A stretch of 64,000 bases of DNA from Beggiatoa alba B18LD (GTDB lineage: Bacteria > Pseudomonadota > Gammaproteobacteria > Beggiatoales > Beggiatoaceae), in the NCBI RefSeq assembly GCF_000245015.1, contig NZ_JH600070.1:699594-763593 (forward strand), read 5' to 3'. Position numbers and translations under genes: made by a program. Within the stretch, counting starts at the first letter, position 1; each line of letters begins with the position of its first letter. Shown here piece after piece: positions 56,483-64,000 of the stretch. The notes beneath the pieces are model-generated. The model had not been told where the DNA came from and made no database searches. It worked only from the letters and a program-made list of their open reading frames with translations.

Positions 56483-56577
56483 CAATTTTTAAAGCTAGGT
56501 TAGTGTAAGTAGAGTAACGAACTTAAACAGAGATAAGCTAAAATGCACATTTTCTATCACCACTGTTAAGGCTCGTT

Positions 56578-57435
56578 ATGCTGACTTATCCCACAATAGA
56601 CCCTGTACTTGTTCAAATTGGGCCATTCCCAATCCATTGGTACGGTTTAATGTACCTGATTGGATTGCTTATCGCTTGGTGGCTTGGACTCGGACGCGCT
56701 AAACGTCCTGATTCACCTGTAACGCCTGAACAATTGAGTGATTTAGTCTTTTATGCTGCTTTAGGGGTTGTCGTTGGGGGACGTTTAGGCTACATCCTCT
56801 TTTACGGTTTTCCCAGCTATCTACAAAACCCACTAAGCATCTTAGAAGTTTGGCGTGGTGGGATGTCTTTTCATGGCGGGCTAATTGGCGTTTTGATTGC
56901 GATGGCAATCTTCGCACGAAAGCATAACCGTACCTTTTTCCAAATGACCGATTTTATCGCGCCCCTTGTTCCACCGGGATTAGCGGCAGGTCGTTTAGGC
57001 AATTTTATCAACGGCGAACTGTGGGGACATCCCACCCAATCTATGTGGGGGATGCAAATCACGCAAGAAAATGTCATTGCACGATTACCGCAAAACTTAC
57101 AAGAGGCGGTCTTAAATGGCATGGGTTTGTATCCTTCCCAACTCTATCAGGCTGCGTTAGAAGGTGTAACCCTGTTTATTATTCTGTGGTTATACTCACG
57201 AAAACCCCGCCCGACAATGGCTGTTTCTGGTTTATTTCTCATCGGTTATGGCGTATTTCGCTTTCTTGTCGAATTTGTACGGATGCCTGATGCACATCTG
57301 GGTTATCTGGCTTTTGGTTGGTTGACAATGGGACAACTGTTGACGATTCCTATGATATTACTCGGTATTCTTTTTATGTACTGGGCATATCATAAACACA
57401 AGCTCACACAAGGAAGCACAGCTGATGGCAACTGA
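56578..57435 (+). CDS. lgt: Prolipoprotein diacylglyceryl transferase
   Basis: The 285-residue inner-membrane enzyme adds diacylglycerol from phosphatidylglycerol to the lipobox Cys of prolipoproteins. It has about seven helices, with the Lgt signature region [17 protein letters not shown] near residue 137 and the early [11 protein letters not shown] (His-Trp-Tyr-Gly) near residue 21. The SFHGGLIG motif is near residue 98. Length is normal. It overlaps the next gene by 11 bp, so the two are translationally coupled. thyA, its common neighbour, is absent. Confidence 0.95.
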   Translation: MLTYPTIDPVLVQIGPFPIHWYGLMYLIGLLIAWWLGLGRAKRPDSPVTPEQLSDLVFYAALGVVVGGRLGYILFYGFPSYLQNPLSILEVWRGGMSFHGGLIGVLIAMAIFARKHNRTFFQMTDFIAPLVPPGLAAGRLGNFINGELWGHPTQSMWGMQITQENVIARLPQNLQEAVLNGMGLYPSQLYQAALEGVTLFIILWLYSRKPRPTMAVSGLFLIGYGVFRFLVEFVRMPDAHLGYLAFGWLTMGQLLTIPMILLGILFMYWAYHKHKLTQGSTADGN

Positions 57436-58006
57436 TGATTTTAACGATGAGATTGAAACCTCTCCCGCACCACGCCCACCCCGTCGACGGGGGATTCTCG
57501 AAAAAGTGTTTGAAGCTTTTTTATGGCAAACACGCTTATTAGTATTATTTGCGGTTATAGCCAGCCTATTTGCATCATTTACTTTATTTATTGTCGGTAG
57601 TATCGATACTTATAACGTGATTGCGGGCGTATGGAGTTACTATATTGGTAATGACCATAGCAAGGACATTCATATCATTGCTGTGACGCAAATCATTGGT
57701 GCATTAGATTTATTCTTAATTGCCGTGGTATTAATGCTGTTTAGTTTTGGGCTATATGAATTATTTATTTCGCGCATAGAGCCTGCGGAAAACAGTGAAG
57801 TTTCAGGGATTTTACAAATCTATTCACTGGATGGATTAAAAGATAAAGTAGCGCAAGTCATTATCATGGCGTTAATTGTTAAATATTTTCAAATGGTTTT
57901 TGGAATGCAATTTAGTACAGCCCTTGAAATGACTTATATCGCTTTATCGATTCTCGCGCTTGCATTAGCTTTGTTTTTCTTACATAAAACGAAGAAAAAA
58001 GAGTAG
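57425..58006 (+). CDS. YqhA/UPF0114-family membrane protein
   Basis: The 193-residue protein has a charged, proline-rich N-terminus ([11 protein letters not shown]) followed by the YqhA-family core. Four predicted helices include [20 protein letters not shown] near residue 38 and [20 protein letters not shown] near residue 88. The motif ELFISRIEP follows helix 2. The function of the family is unknown. The gene overlaps lgt by 11 bp and ends 4 bp before the left end of a 427-bp repeat element. Confidence 0.78.
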   Translation: MATDDFNDEIETSPAPRPPRRRGILEKVFEAFLWQTRLLVLFAVIASLFASFTLFIVGSIDTYNVIAGVWSYYIGNDHSKDIHIIAVTQIIGALDLFLIAVVLMLFSFGLYELFISRIEPAENSEVSGILQIYSLDGLKDKVAQVIIMALIVKYFQMVFGMQFSTALEMTYIALSILALALALFFLHKTKKKE

Positions 58007-58010
58007 TGTA

Positions 58011-58437
58011 ACCTGAGTTCGGCGAGTTTCTTTTAAAAAGACAACAGTTTGTCTGAATCAGGATTTTCAGGATTAAAAGATTGTCTGAATCAGAATTTTC
58101 AGAATTAAAAAGACAAGAAAATTAAAAGAATAAAAAATTATGTTTTTAATTCTGCTAATTCTGTGAATTCTGATTCAGACAAAAAAAGACCAGCTAGGTT
58201 TTCAAAACCTAGCTGGTCTGTAGGAACACGCGAAAAGGGTTGACTAGACAAGATTAAAACATTGTCTGAATCAGGACTTTCAGAATTAACAGAATTAACA
58301 GAATTAACAGAATTTAAAACCCTTAAACCAAAAAGTCAGGTGAATCACGCTTTTTAATTCTGCTAATTCTGAAAATTCTGTGAATTCTGATTCAGACAAA
58401 CTGTTGTCTTTTTAAAAGAAACTTGCCGAACTCAGGT
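58011..58437. mobile_element. 427-bp non-coding element with about 50-bp terminal inverted repeats
   Basis: The left end runs ACCTGAGTTCGGCGAG, TTTCTTTTAAAAAGAC, AACAGTTTGTCTGAATCAG, and the right end is its near-exact reverse complement finishing CTCAGGT. Inside are GTCTGAATCAG-type units and a perfect 31-nt hairpin at 58188-58218 (arms GACCAGCTAGG and CCTAGCTGGTC). The last bases of the element encode the final residues and stop codon of the adjoining methyltransferase gene. It is the most complete copy of the composite family in the window. Confidence 0.8.
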
Positions 58438-59406
58438 TAGTAAATCCAATCGTTTTTGGCAAATCGCAAAATAATCCGCTTCTAATTCAAATCCCACAAA
58501 TTGCCGTTTTAACTGAATACTTGCAATGCCTGTGCTACCACTTCCCATAAAAGGGTCTAAAATCTGTTGTTTTTCAAAGCTCACTAATTTAACAAGGTGA
58601 TGCATCAGTTCAACAGGTTTTAAGGTAGGATGATGGTTAAACTTTTCTGCCGATTGTCTAACTTTTGGAATAACAAAAAATTTATCATACCCATCTTCTA
58701 ATTCATCAACTCGCAAAATATTAGCACTCACTCGTCCGTTAGGATGTGGATTATGTCCTACCTTACTTTCTCCCTTTGCGTAAGGGATGCGGGTTTGTTC
58801 TAAATTCAACGCCCCTGTACCGTATTTAATCACGTTTTGCGCAACGGTTAAGCCTTTTTCTAACGGTTTTTGAATTAATATAACAGGTTCATAAGCAGGC
58901 TTAATGCCTAGTCCAGCCCCTTTATATTTAATACCTAGTTCTGAACATGGCTCATATTTTAATTTTTTAGTCTCCGTATAATAATTATCTGCCCCGCCTT
59001 TTTTATAGCCTTGTACATAATCGTATTGACCAACAACCGCACTTTCTACTGCTAACGCCTTATCAATTTCCAGCCCAATATCACGGCTTTTAGGCATACC
59101 ATTGAGATAAACCCAAAATAAAACGTCTTTAATCAAAAAACCGCTGTCCTCTAAATCTACCATTAAACGGTGCATTAAACGGACTGAAGAAAAAACTAAT
59201 CCAAAAGCCCCATGTTTTAAGACCCTGAGGGAATCTGCCCAAATTTGTTTATCAGGCAAGGCTTTATCCCATGCATGATTTTGGTAAGAAATGCCATAAG
59301 GCGGGTCTGTAATTAAAGCGTCAATACTATTGTCAGATAAAGGGGTTAAACCATAGCAAGATTGGTTAAATATCTCGTAGGGTTTTGATTCGTTCAGGTT
59401 GAACAT
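58432..59406 (-). CDS. Site-specific DNA methyltransferase (N4-cytosine/N6-adenine type)
   Basis: The 324-residue protein has the amino-methyltransferase catalytic motif DPPY in ALITDPPYGIS near residue 31 and the SAM-binding motif DPFMGSGSTG near residue 289, preceded by HPTLKP. This order (DPPY first, FxGxG last) is the beta class. The target base cannot be decided from the sequence. It overlaps the upstream endonuclease-like gene by 41 bp, so they form a restriction-modification pair. Its final residues and TGA stop lie within the 427-bp repeat element, meaning the original C-terminus may have been altered by the insertion. Confidence 0.85.
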   Translation of the reverse strand: MFNLNESKPYEIFNQSCYGLTPLSDNSIDALITDPPYGISYQNHAWDKALPDKQIWADSLRVLKHGAFGLVFSSVRLMHRLMVDLEDSGFLIKDVLFWVYLNGMPKSRDIGLEIDKALAVESAVVGQYDYVQGYKKGGADNYYTETKKLKYEPCSELGIKYKGAGLGIKPAYEPVILIQKPLEKGLTVAQNVIKYGTGALNLEQTRIPYAKGESKVGHNPHPNGRVSANILRVDELEDGYDKFFVIPKVRQSAEKFNHHPTLKPVELMHHLVKLVSFEKQQILDPFMGSGSTGIASIQLKRQFVGFELEADYFAICQKRLDLLT

Positions 59407-59983
59407 GATTTAATAAACTTCTTTTGTAATTAACTAAAATTTTACAAGTATCTGCAGGTGTTTTATCAGGTGGGCAAACAACTTTAAATCCAAAATCAAT
59501 TATTAGCTTTTGTATTGTAATGGATTGTGTTGAGCGACTACCTTCTGGACGATTAACAACTAGTTGGTGTAAATGTTCGCCTAGTCCGTTATGTTGTCCA
59601 TATATTATAAATTGTAAATCACTTGCTCCTTTCCAAACAGCAACTGCAGTAAATAATCGTAAATCGCTAAATATACGCGCTTTTTCCTCTGTTGTATCGT
59701 TCCATGTTCCCCCCCAACTACCACTAGAAACAGAGCATTGTTTTATTTCTAAATACTGTTCTTCTGTACTTTTCTTTGCATCAAACCCATGTTTGCTAAA
59801 GTTTAATAAGTCAAAACCTAAATAGTTAGCAACAATAGCGTTTCTAATATTGTTAATAGTAGTGTCTGTATCATAAATACCAAAATGCTCTTGAAATTTA
59901 GATAATTCATCTAGCGCAGCAATACCTAATATTCTAAATTCACTTGGTACAGTACGATAATCACCTTTATCAAATAGACTCAT
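59366..59983 (-). CDS. Putative type II restriction endonuclease
   Basis: The 205-residue protein contains GFDAKKSTEEQYLEIKQCS near residue 65, an Asp followed by Glu-x-Lys that fits a PD-(D/E)XK nuclease site. The neighbouring beta-class methyltransferase gene, which it overlaps by 41 bp, supports the role of its restriction partner. I do not recognise a specific enzyme or target. I start at ATG 59983, which follows GAGGAG; the longer frame from 60028 would run back into folC. The pair lies directly downstream of folC, 10 bp from its stop codon, and so may be transcribed with it. Confidence 0.65.
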   Translation of the reverse strand: MSLFDKGDYRTVPSEFRILGIAALDELSKFQEHFGIYDTDTTINNIRNAIVANYLGFDLLNFSKHGFDAKKSTEEQYLEIKQCSVSSGSWGGTWNDTTEEKARIFSDLRLFTAVAVWKGASDLQFIIYGQHNGLGEHLHQLVVNRPEGSRSTQSITIQKLIIDFGFKVVCPPDKTPADTCKILVNYKRSLLNHVQPERIKTLRDI

Positions 59984-59993
59984 ATTTTCTCCT

Positions 59994-61283
59994 CTATTTA
60001 CCTTGAAAGGACTCCCTATTTTGCTCAATCGTCAATGCTTCGGCAACCGTATAAAATGAACCAAAAACAATAACGCGGTCTAATGCGCTTGCTTGTTGCA
60101 AAGTCGTTTGATAAGCATCGCTAATAGTTTGATAACAATGAATATGAGTTGCGCCGATAGCTTGTAAATGTGCTTGTAACTCTTCTATGGGCGTTGCACG
60201 GGGTGCGTGTAAAGGCGCAATATGCCATTCGTCCACTTCTGACAACATACAGCGCATAATCCCTTCAATATCCTTATCTTTTAAAATACTGACAACGGCA
60301 TAGCGTTTGCCTTGTGCAGGATAGTGTTGGAGTAGTTGTTTTAAAACTTGAGCCGCTTGTAAATTGTGGGCAACGTCTAAAATGCGCGTGCATTCACCTT
60401 GCGTATGGATGACTTGAAACCGTCCCGCATTTCTAACAGTTGCTAAACCTTGCTGATACTGTGCGAGTCCTAGGGGATGACGTGCTTGTAATAAAGTCAG
60501 CACCATCAATACACCCGCCGCATTTTGTAGTTGAAAATCCCCTTTTAACGCAGGCATGGGTAAAGGGTAATTAATAGCTTTATATTGCCAATACCATGTT
60601 TGTTCTGTTGTTTTTTGATAGTGATAATCGTGATTTAATCGATAAAGTGGCGTTTGTAATTGTTGCGCGTAGTCGATTAAACGCTGTGGCGGATTGGGGT
60701 CGCTACAGACAGCAGGGCGATTTGCGCGAAAAATTCCTGCTTTTTCAAAGCCAATACTTTCGCGGTCTGAGCCTAACCAATCCACATGGTCGATATCGAT
60801 AGCCGTTACAAGGGCAACATCAGAATCGATGATATTAACCGCGTCTAACCGTCCGCCTAAACCGACTTCTAAAATAACGACATCTAAGCCTGCTTGTTGA
60901 AATACATATAAAGCGGCGAGCGTAGAAAATTCAAAGAAGGTTAAAGAAATATCTTTGCGGACATCTTCGATTGCGTTAAAAGCATCGCATAATACGGTAT
61001 CACTAACCTCTAACCCATTGATACAGATACGTTCATTATAGCGGAGTAAATGCGGGGACATATAACGCCCTGTTCGATAGCCTCCCGCTTGTAAAAAAGC
61101 GTCTAACATCATAACACTAGAGCCTTTACCATTCGTACCTCCAACGGTAATCACGGTAAAATTTGGGGTTAGGACTTTTAAGCGTTCGGCGACCATTTTA
61201 CAGCGATGTAGCCCCAATTCGATTTGACGGGGATGTAATGCTGTTTGCCAATCTAGCCACTCATCAAGGGTTTTAAAGCGCAT
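59994..61283 (-). CDS. folC: Bifunctional dihydrofolate/folylpolyglutamate synthase FolC
   Basis: The 429-residue Mur-ligase-like enzyme adds glutamate to dihydropteroate and to folates. It carries the P-loop VGGTNGKGSSVM near residue 47, the catalytic-domain segment EVGLGGRLDAVNII near residue 141, and AIDIDHVDWLGSDRESIGFEKAGIF near residue 160. The C-terminal domain holds LDVAHNLQAAQVL near residue 305. Length fits the gammaproteobacterial enzyme. folB, which acts earlier in the same pathway, lies 69 bp upstream on the same strand. A restriction-modification pair follows where dedD or an SPOR-domain gene is usual. Confidence 0.94.
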   Translation of the reverse strand: MRFKTLDEWLDWQTALHPRQIELGLHRCKMVAERLKVLTPNFTVITVGGTNGKGSSVMMLDAFLQAGGYRTGRYMSPHLLRYNERICINGLEVSDTVLCDAFNAIEDVRKDISLTFFEFSTLAALYVFQQAGLDVVILEVGLGGRLDAVNIIDSDVALVTAIDIDHVDWLGSDRESIGFEKAGIFRANRPAVCSDPNPPQRLIDYAQQLQTPLYRLNHDYHYQKTTEQTWYWQYKAINYPLPMPALKGDFQLQNAAGVLMVLTLLQARHPLGLAQYQQGLATVRNAGRFQVIHTQGECTRILDVAHNLQAAQVLKQLLQHYPAQGKRYAVVSILKDKDIEGIMRCMLSEVDEWHIAPLHAPRATPIEELQAHLQAIGATHIHCYQTISDAYQTTLQQASALDRVIVFGSFYTVAEALTIEQNRESFQGK

Positions 61284-61352
61284 TTAAAGGCTCGTGTTTG
61301 AAATCAAGGAAATTAAGGTCAGGCAATTAAACATAAAGACAGCCGTCTTAAA

Positions 61353-61718
61353 TTAATAAGAGTGGTGAAAACGTTCAATACGGACATAAGGATAAGCCGC
61401 GCTTGGAATGGCTTTCGGCTTTTTAATTTCTAAGATAATTCGCTGAATTTGTGGATAAGTTTTTAAAAGATATTGGGCTGACCGTTCTGCGAGTGTTTCA
61501 ATTAATTGAAATTTTCCCTCAATAGCTAAATCGGTGAGTTGTTGCGCAATAACGGCATAGTCTATGGTTTGTTGAATATCTTCTGTTTGTGCAGCGGCTT
61601 TAAAAGGATATTCAGCTTCTAAGCTCAACAGTAAAGGTTGCTCATGCTCACGCTCGGCAGGATAAATGCCGATAATACATAGAATTTCTAAGTCTTTTAT
61701 GCCTATAGTGCCTATCAT
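61353..61718 (-). CDS. folB: Dihydroneopterin aldolase FolB
   Basis: The 121-residue enzyme converts 7,8-dihydroneopterin to 6-hydroxymethyl-7,8-dihydropterin and glycolaldehyde in folate synthesis. It shows the family start IGIKDLEILCIIGIYPAERE, the active-site Glu in this segment, TIDYAVIAQQL near residue 51 and FQLIETLAERSAQYLL near residue 70. KKPKAIPSA near residue 103 holds the catalytic Lys. folC follows downstream, so the two folate genes probably form an operon. Confidence 0.93.
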   Translation of the reverse strand: MIGTIGIKDLEILCIIGIYPAEREHEQPLLLSLEAEYPFKAAAQTEDIQQTIDYAVIAQQLTDLAIEGKFQLIETLAERSAQYLLKTYPQIQRIILEIKKPKAIPSAAYPYVRIERFHHSY

Positions 61719-61770
61719 AAGGATGTATCACATGGGTAGGATGAATAGAGAGAGAAACCGCTAGAAAGGT

Positions 61771-61791
61771 CGGTGAGGGTTTGCCTCACCG
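61771..61791 (-). terminator. Hairpin after the glycosyltransferase pair
   Basis: The stem CGGTGAG / CTCACCG with a 7-nt loop lies 17 bp past the stop codon of the 61808-63232 gene. The - strand flank ACCTTTC is only weakly T-rich, so termination is plausible but not certain. Confidence 0.5.
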
Positions 61792-61807
61792 CATCATTTA
61801 AGATGAT

Positions 61808-63232
61808 TTAGAAGGATGATTTTAACCAACGTAAGCCCGCTTGCCAAACATTTGCAAAGGCAGGCGGAGGAGATAAGGCTAATCCTTCATCATTAATAAA
61901 GAGAATTTTTGCTTTAATCCATGATAAACCGATAACTCGCTGATAATCTGATTGAATCACTAAATCATAGTGTCCTCGTAATCGCCAATAGAATAGCCAG
62001 CGTTTGAGGAAAAAGCGGGGAATTGGGGCGGTAAAGTTGGAACGCGGTAGTTGATAAATGGCAGTTCCATCTAATAAGGGCATGAACGTGATGCTTAAAT
62101 CAGGGCGTTGCTTGAGGATAGTTACAAAAATTTCTTGTGTATCTGTTGCTTGTAAACTTACGGCAAAGGAAACAAGCACTCGTTTAATCGTCGTATCGCT
62201 GAGAATTTGGGCGAGGTGCTTATTTGGCTTGTATTGGCTAACGTTTAACTGTATCGCTTTTTTGCCGAAACGATTGGCTTGAAAATCGTCAACTGCATCA
62301 TAATGCAATTGGGCTAAATCAGGCTTCCCTAACAGGTGATAATAAACGGCTTTTTTCAAGCTGTAGCGTATCATGCGCTGAATAACCGCAGGACTTGCGC
62401 CGTGGACTTTGAGCATATCTAAGACATTACGATTATCGTAGTATAAAACCCATGTTGGTACTTTTGCCGCAGCGGACAAGTGCCAAATAAGGGACTTAGC
62501 AGAGACAACGACACGATGTCCCATTTCGCCTAAGCGTAAACACCATTCCACATCATCAAAGTGGATAAAGTAGTCACGCCATAAGCCTGCCTGTTTCGCA
62601 ATCGGTGCGCGAATGAGTAAAGAGGCTGCCGCAACATAATCCACATCCATATACGGATGACAGTGGACTAAACGTTTACTTAAATCATTATCTTGTTGCA
62701 ATAAAACTTGTACATCTTGCCCTTGCCATGCACGCACTTCTTCTAAATGTCGATTGAGTTTTAATTGACCACTGCCAAAATCAACGAATGCGCCCATTTC
62801 ATTGATACGCCAAGGGTAATCTAACTGCATCATCGTTGAGCCTGCGACAGTAATATCGGCATGACTGTCTAAGAGATTAACCAATTCGACCAGCGCATTT
62901 TGATGTACTAAGACATCATTATCTAATAACCAAAGATAATCATATTTACCCTCAGCTTGTTCATATGCCCAAGCTAAACCCGTATTAAATCCACCTGTTC
63001 CGCCAATATTTTCAGGATTACAAATCACATGCACTTGCGGATACTGGGCGCGAACTTCAGCGACAGTATTATCTTGGCTAGCGTTATCGACGACAACGAC
63101 ATCAATAAAAGCTGTCGGATAATTTTGTTGCGCTAAAGAGGCTAATAAATCTAAAACATACTGCTGTTTATTCCACGTGACGATAATCACTAAAACACGG
63201 GGAGCGTTGACTGAATCCTTATTGATACTCAT
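61808..63232 (-). CDS. Family 2 glycosyltransferase (rhamnosyl/galactofuranosyl-type)
   Basis: The 474-residue protein starts with a GT-A fold of family GT2. The first strand is VLVIIVTWNKQQYVLDLLASL, the nucleotide-binding DNASQDNTVAEV is near residue 48, GGTGGFNTGL near residue 78, and the metal-binding DNDVLVH near residue 103. A later acceptor-site segment reads HFDDVEWCLRLGEMGHRVV near residue 224. The extra 150 C-terminal residues resemble no domain I know, though a second transferase-like fold is possible. Its start overlaps the next glycosyltransferase gene by 4 bp, so both are coupled and probably build a surface polysaccharide. Confidence 0.85.
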   Translation of the reverse strand: MSINKDSVNAPRVLVIIVTWNKQQYVLDLLASLAQQNYPTAFIDVVVVDNASQDNTVAEVRAQYPQVHVICNPENIGGTGGFNTGLAWAYEQAEGKYDYLWLLDNDVLVHQNALVELVNLLDSHADITVAGSTMMQLDYPWRINEMGAFVDFGSGQLKLNRHLEEVRAWQGQDVQVLLQQDNDLSKRLVHCHPYMDVDYVAAASLLIRAPIAKQAGLWRDYFIHFDDVEWCLRLGEMGHRVVVSAKSLIWHLSAAAKVPTWVLYYDNRNVLDMLKVHGASPAVIQRMIRYSLKKAVYYHLLGKPDLAQLHYDAVDDFQANRFGKKAIQLNVSQYKPNKHLAQILSDTTIKRVLVSFAVSLQATDTQEIFVTILKQRPDLSITFMPLLDGTAIYQLPRSNFTAPIPRFFLKRWLFYWRLRGHYDLVIQSDYQRVIGLSWIKAKILFINDEGLALSPPPAFANVWQAGLRWLKSSF

Positions 63233-64000
63233 AAACGTCCAAGTAGTTGATGAAATACACTGTTTTGACGACGGAATGTCGTTAATTGTTTATAAACAGG
63301 GGCGGGTAAGCGTTGTAATTGAATCGGCATTGCAAATGCCTCTTTCACCGCTCGATAATAGGAACGCATTTCCCACGACTGTAAAGCACGGAAAAGTCCC
63401 ATAAAAAGACGGGAAGCGATTAAATAAGCGGCGATAGGAAATGGGTAATAACGGCGAATTAACCAGATGGTATTACGGGTTGGATAAAACACCCGCCGCC
63501 AATTTGTTCGATTAACAACGGCTTGACGGTGAACAACTCGACAATTAGGGTCATAATGAATGCGATAACCTGCCCGCATCACTTGAATGGCAACCTCGAT
63601 TTCATTCTGATATAAGAAGAATTCACTGGGATACCAGCCAATAGATTCAAATAACTGACGACGGATAGCAAAGCCACAGCCGACAAATGCCATAGAGCTA
63701 CCAGGTTCATCATTCGCAGGTAAATGCCAAGTCCGTGCTGGCTTTCCTTCTAAATCCTCAATTCTACAGGCAACTACGCCAACATCCTTGCGCGTATCTA
63801 AACATTGAATTAAACGGTCTAACGTTTCATTATCCAGCGGGTGTGAATCATCATCTAAAACAAGAAGGTATTCACCACGTGCTAATTTAAATCCCTCGTT
63901 ATAGCCTGCAATGCCTGTATTGGTATTCATAAATACGGCACGTATCCAATTTTCTTGGCTTTTTAAAAACTCGGGCGTTCCATCCGTAGAAGCATTATCG
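63229..64000 (-). CDS. Family 2 glycosyltransferase, partial (runs off right edge)
   Basis: The gene reads leftwards from beyond the window; its 5' end is missing. The visible frame opens with DNASTDGTPEFLKSQENW, the nucleotide-binding segment of GT2 enzymes. NTGIAGYNEGFKLARGEY and the metal-binding LVLDDDSHPLDN follow, then the acceptor segment YQNEIEVAIQVMRAGYRI. The C-terminal part is basic and amphipathic (RRVFYPTRNTIWLIRRYYPF), which may hold it at the inner membrane. It overlaps the start of the next gene by 4 bp (ATGA-type coupling). Confidence 0.88.
   Translation of the reverse strand, partial: DNASTDGTPEFLKSQENWIRAVFMNTNTGIAGYNEGFKLARGEYLLVLDDDSHPLDNETLDRLIQCLDTRKDVGVVACRIEDLEGKPARTWHLPANDEPGSSMAFVGCGFAIRRQLFESIGWYPSEFFLYQNEIEVAIQVMRAGYRIHYDPNCRVVHRQAVVNRTNWRRVFYPTRNTIWLIRRYYPFPIAAYLIASRLFMGLFRALQSWEMRSYYRAVKEAFAMPIQLQRLPAPVYKQLTTFRRQNSVFHQLLGRL

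Overview
The window is AT-rich chromosomal DNA from a gammaproteobacterium. Core genes of that class are present (rluC, ettA, prfB, rlmJ, dapC/dapD, lgt, folC/folB, glnA). AT richness, a secreted methanethiol oxidase, very many two-component and second-messenger proteins, and dense palindromic intergenic repeats suggest a Beggiatoa/Thiotrichales-type sulfur bacterium; this placement is inference. Both ends of the window cut through genes: a receiver-histidine kinase on the left and a family 2 glycosyltransferase on the right.

Layout. 1-4.5 kb: partial receiver-kinase, glycerate 2-kinase, a tandem triplication of a 200-bp repeat, rluC and a stand-alone ThiE/TenI-like protein. 4.6-8 kb: tRNA-Thr(CGT), a 77-bp MITE, a decayed IS5-type transposase and a 920-residue Hsp70 homologue. 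8.3-16.8 kb: a membrane adenylate cyclase, MFS and MATE transporters, a repeat-rich gap and an M61 peptidase. 16.9-28.2 kb: ettA followed by a dense signalling block (hybrid kinase, kinase, GGDEF-EAL protein, STAS protein, GHKL-like protein, Cache-type hybrid kinase). 28.4-34.3 kb: methanethiol oxidase, a DUF2939 protein, ftsE without ftsX, a frameshifted Rpn-type nuclease gene between two MITE copies, ispA and a SugE-type SMR protein. 34.4-44.1 kb: dapC-dapD, pgk, ftsW, gspC, a TauE/SafE-like membrane protein, two uncharacterised envelope proteins and glnA. 44.2-46.7 kb: a MITE split by another repeat, a nonsense-mutated restriction endonuclease gene and its convergent C5 methyltransferase gene. 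46.8-58 kb: SpoIIE phosphatase paired with an orphan solute-binding lipoprotein, yheS, a small conserved protein, an aminopeptidase-like lipoprotein, prfB with its programmed frameshift, rlmJ, a TonB-receptor-like leader fragment, lgt and a yqhA-like gene. 58-64 kb: a 427-bp long-TIR repeat, a second restriction-modification pair behind folC, folB and two glycosyltransferases.

How the parts may work together. The signalling block holds three neighbouring proteins, two kinases and the GGDEF-EAL protein, that share an unusual N-terminal coiled-coil module with the core DLxISLE. They sit beside a STAS protein and a GHKL-like protein that look like a partner-switching pair. A SpoIIE phosphatase of the kind that acts on STAS proteins lies 22 kb away next to an orphan solute-binding protein. 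This could be one sensory network, but that is inference.

The intergenic repeats fall into a 77-bp MITE with 11-bp TIRs, a 31-nt covarying hairpin, a GTCTGAATCAG-bounded unit, and an ACCTGAG...CTCAGGT-bounded composite. They are nested in one another, and one composite supplies the stop codon of a gene. All functional calls come from reading the sequence; no database search was run.
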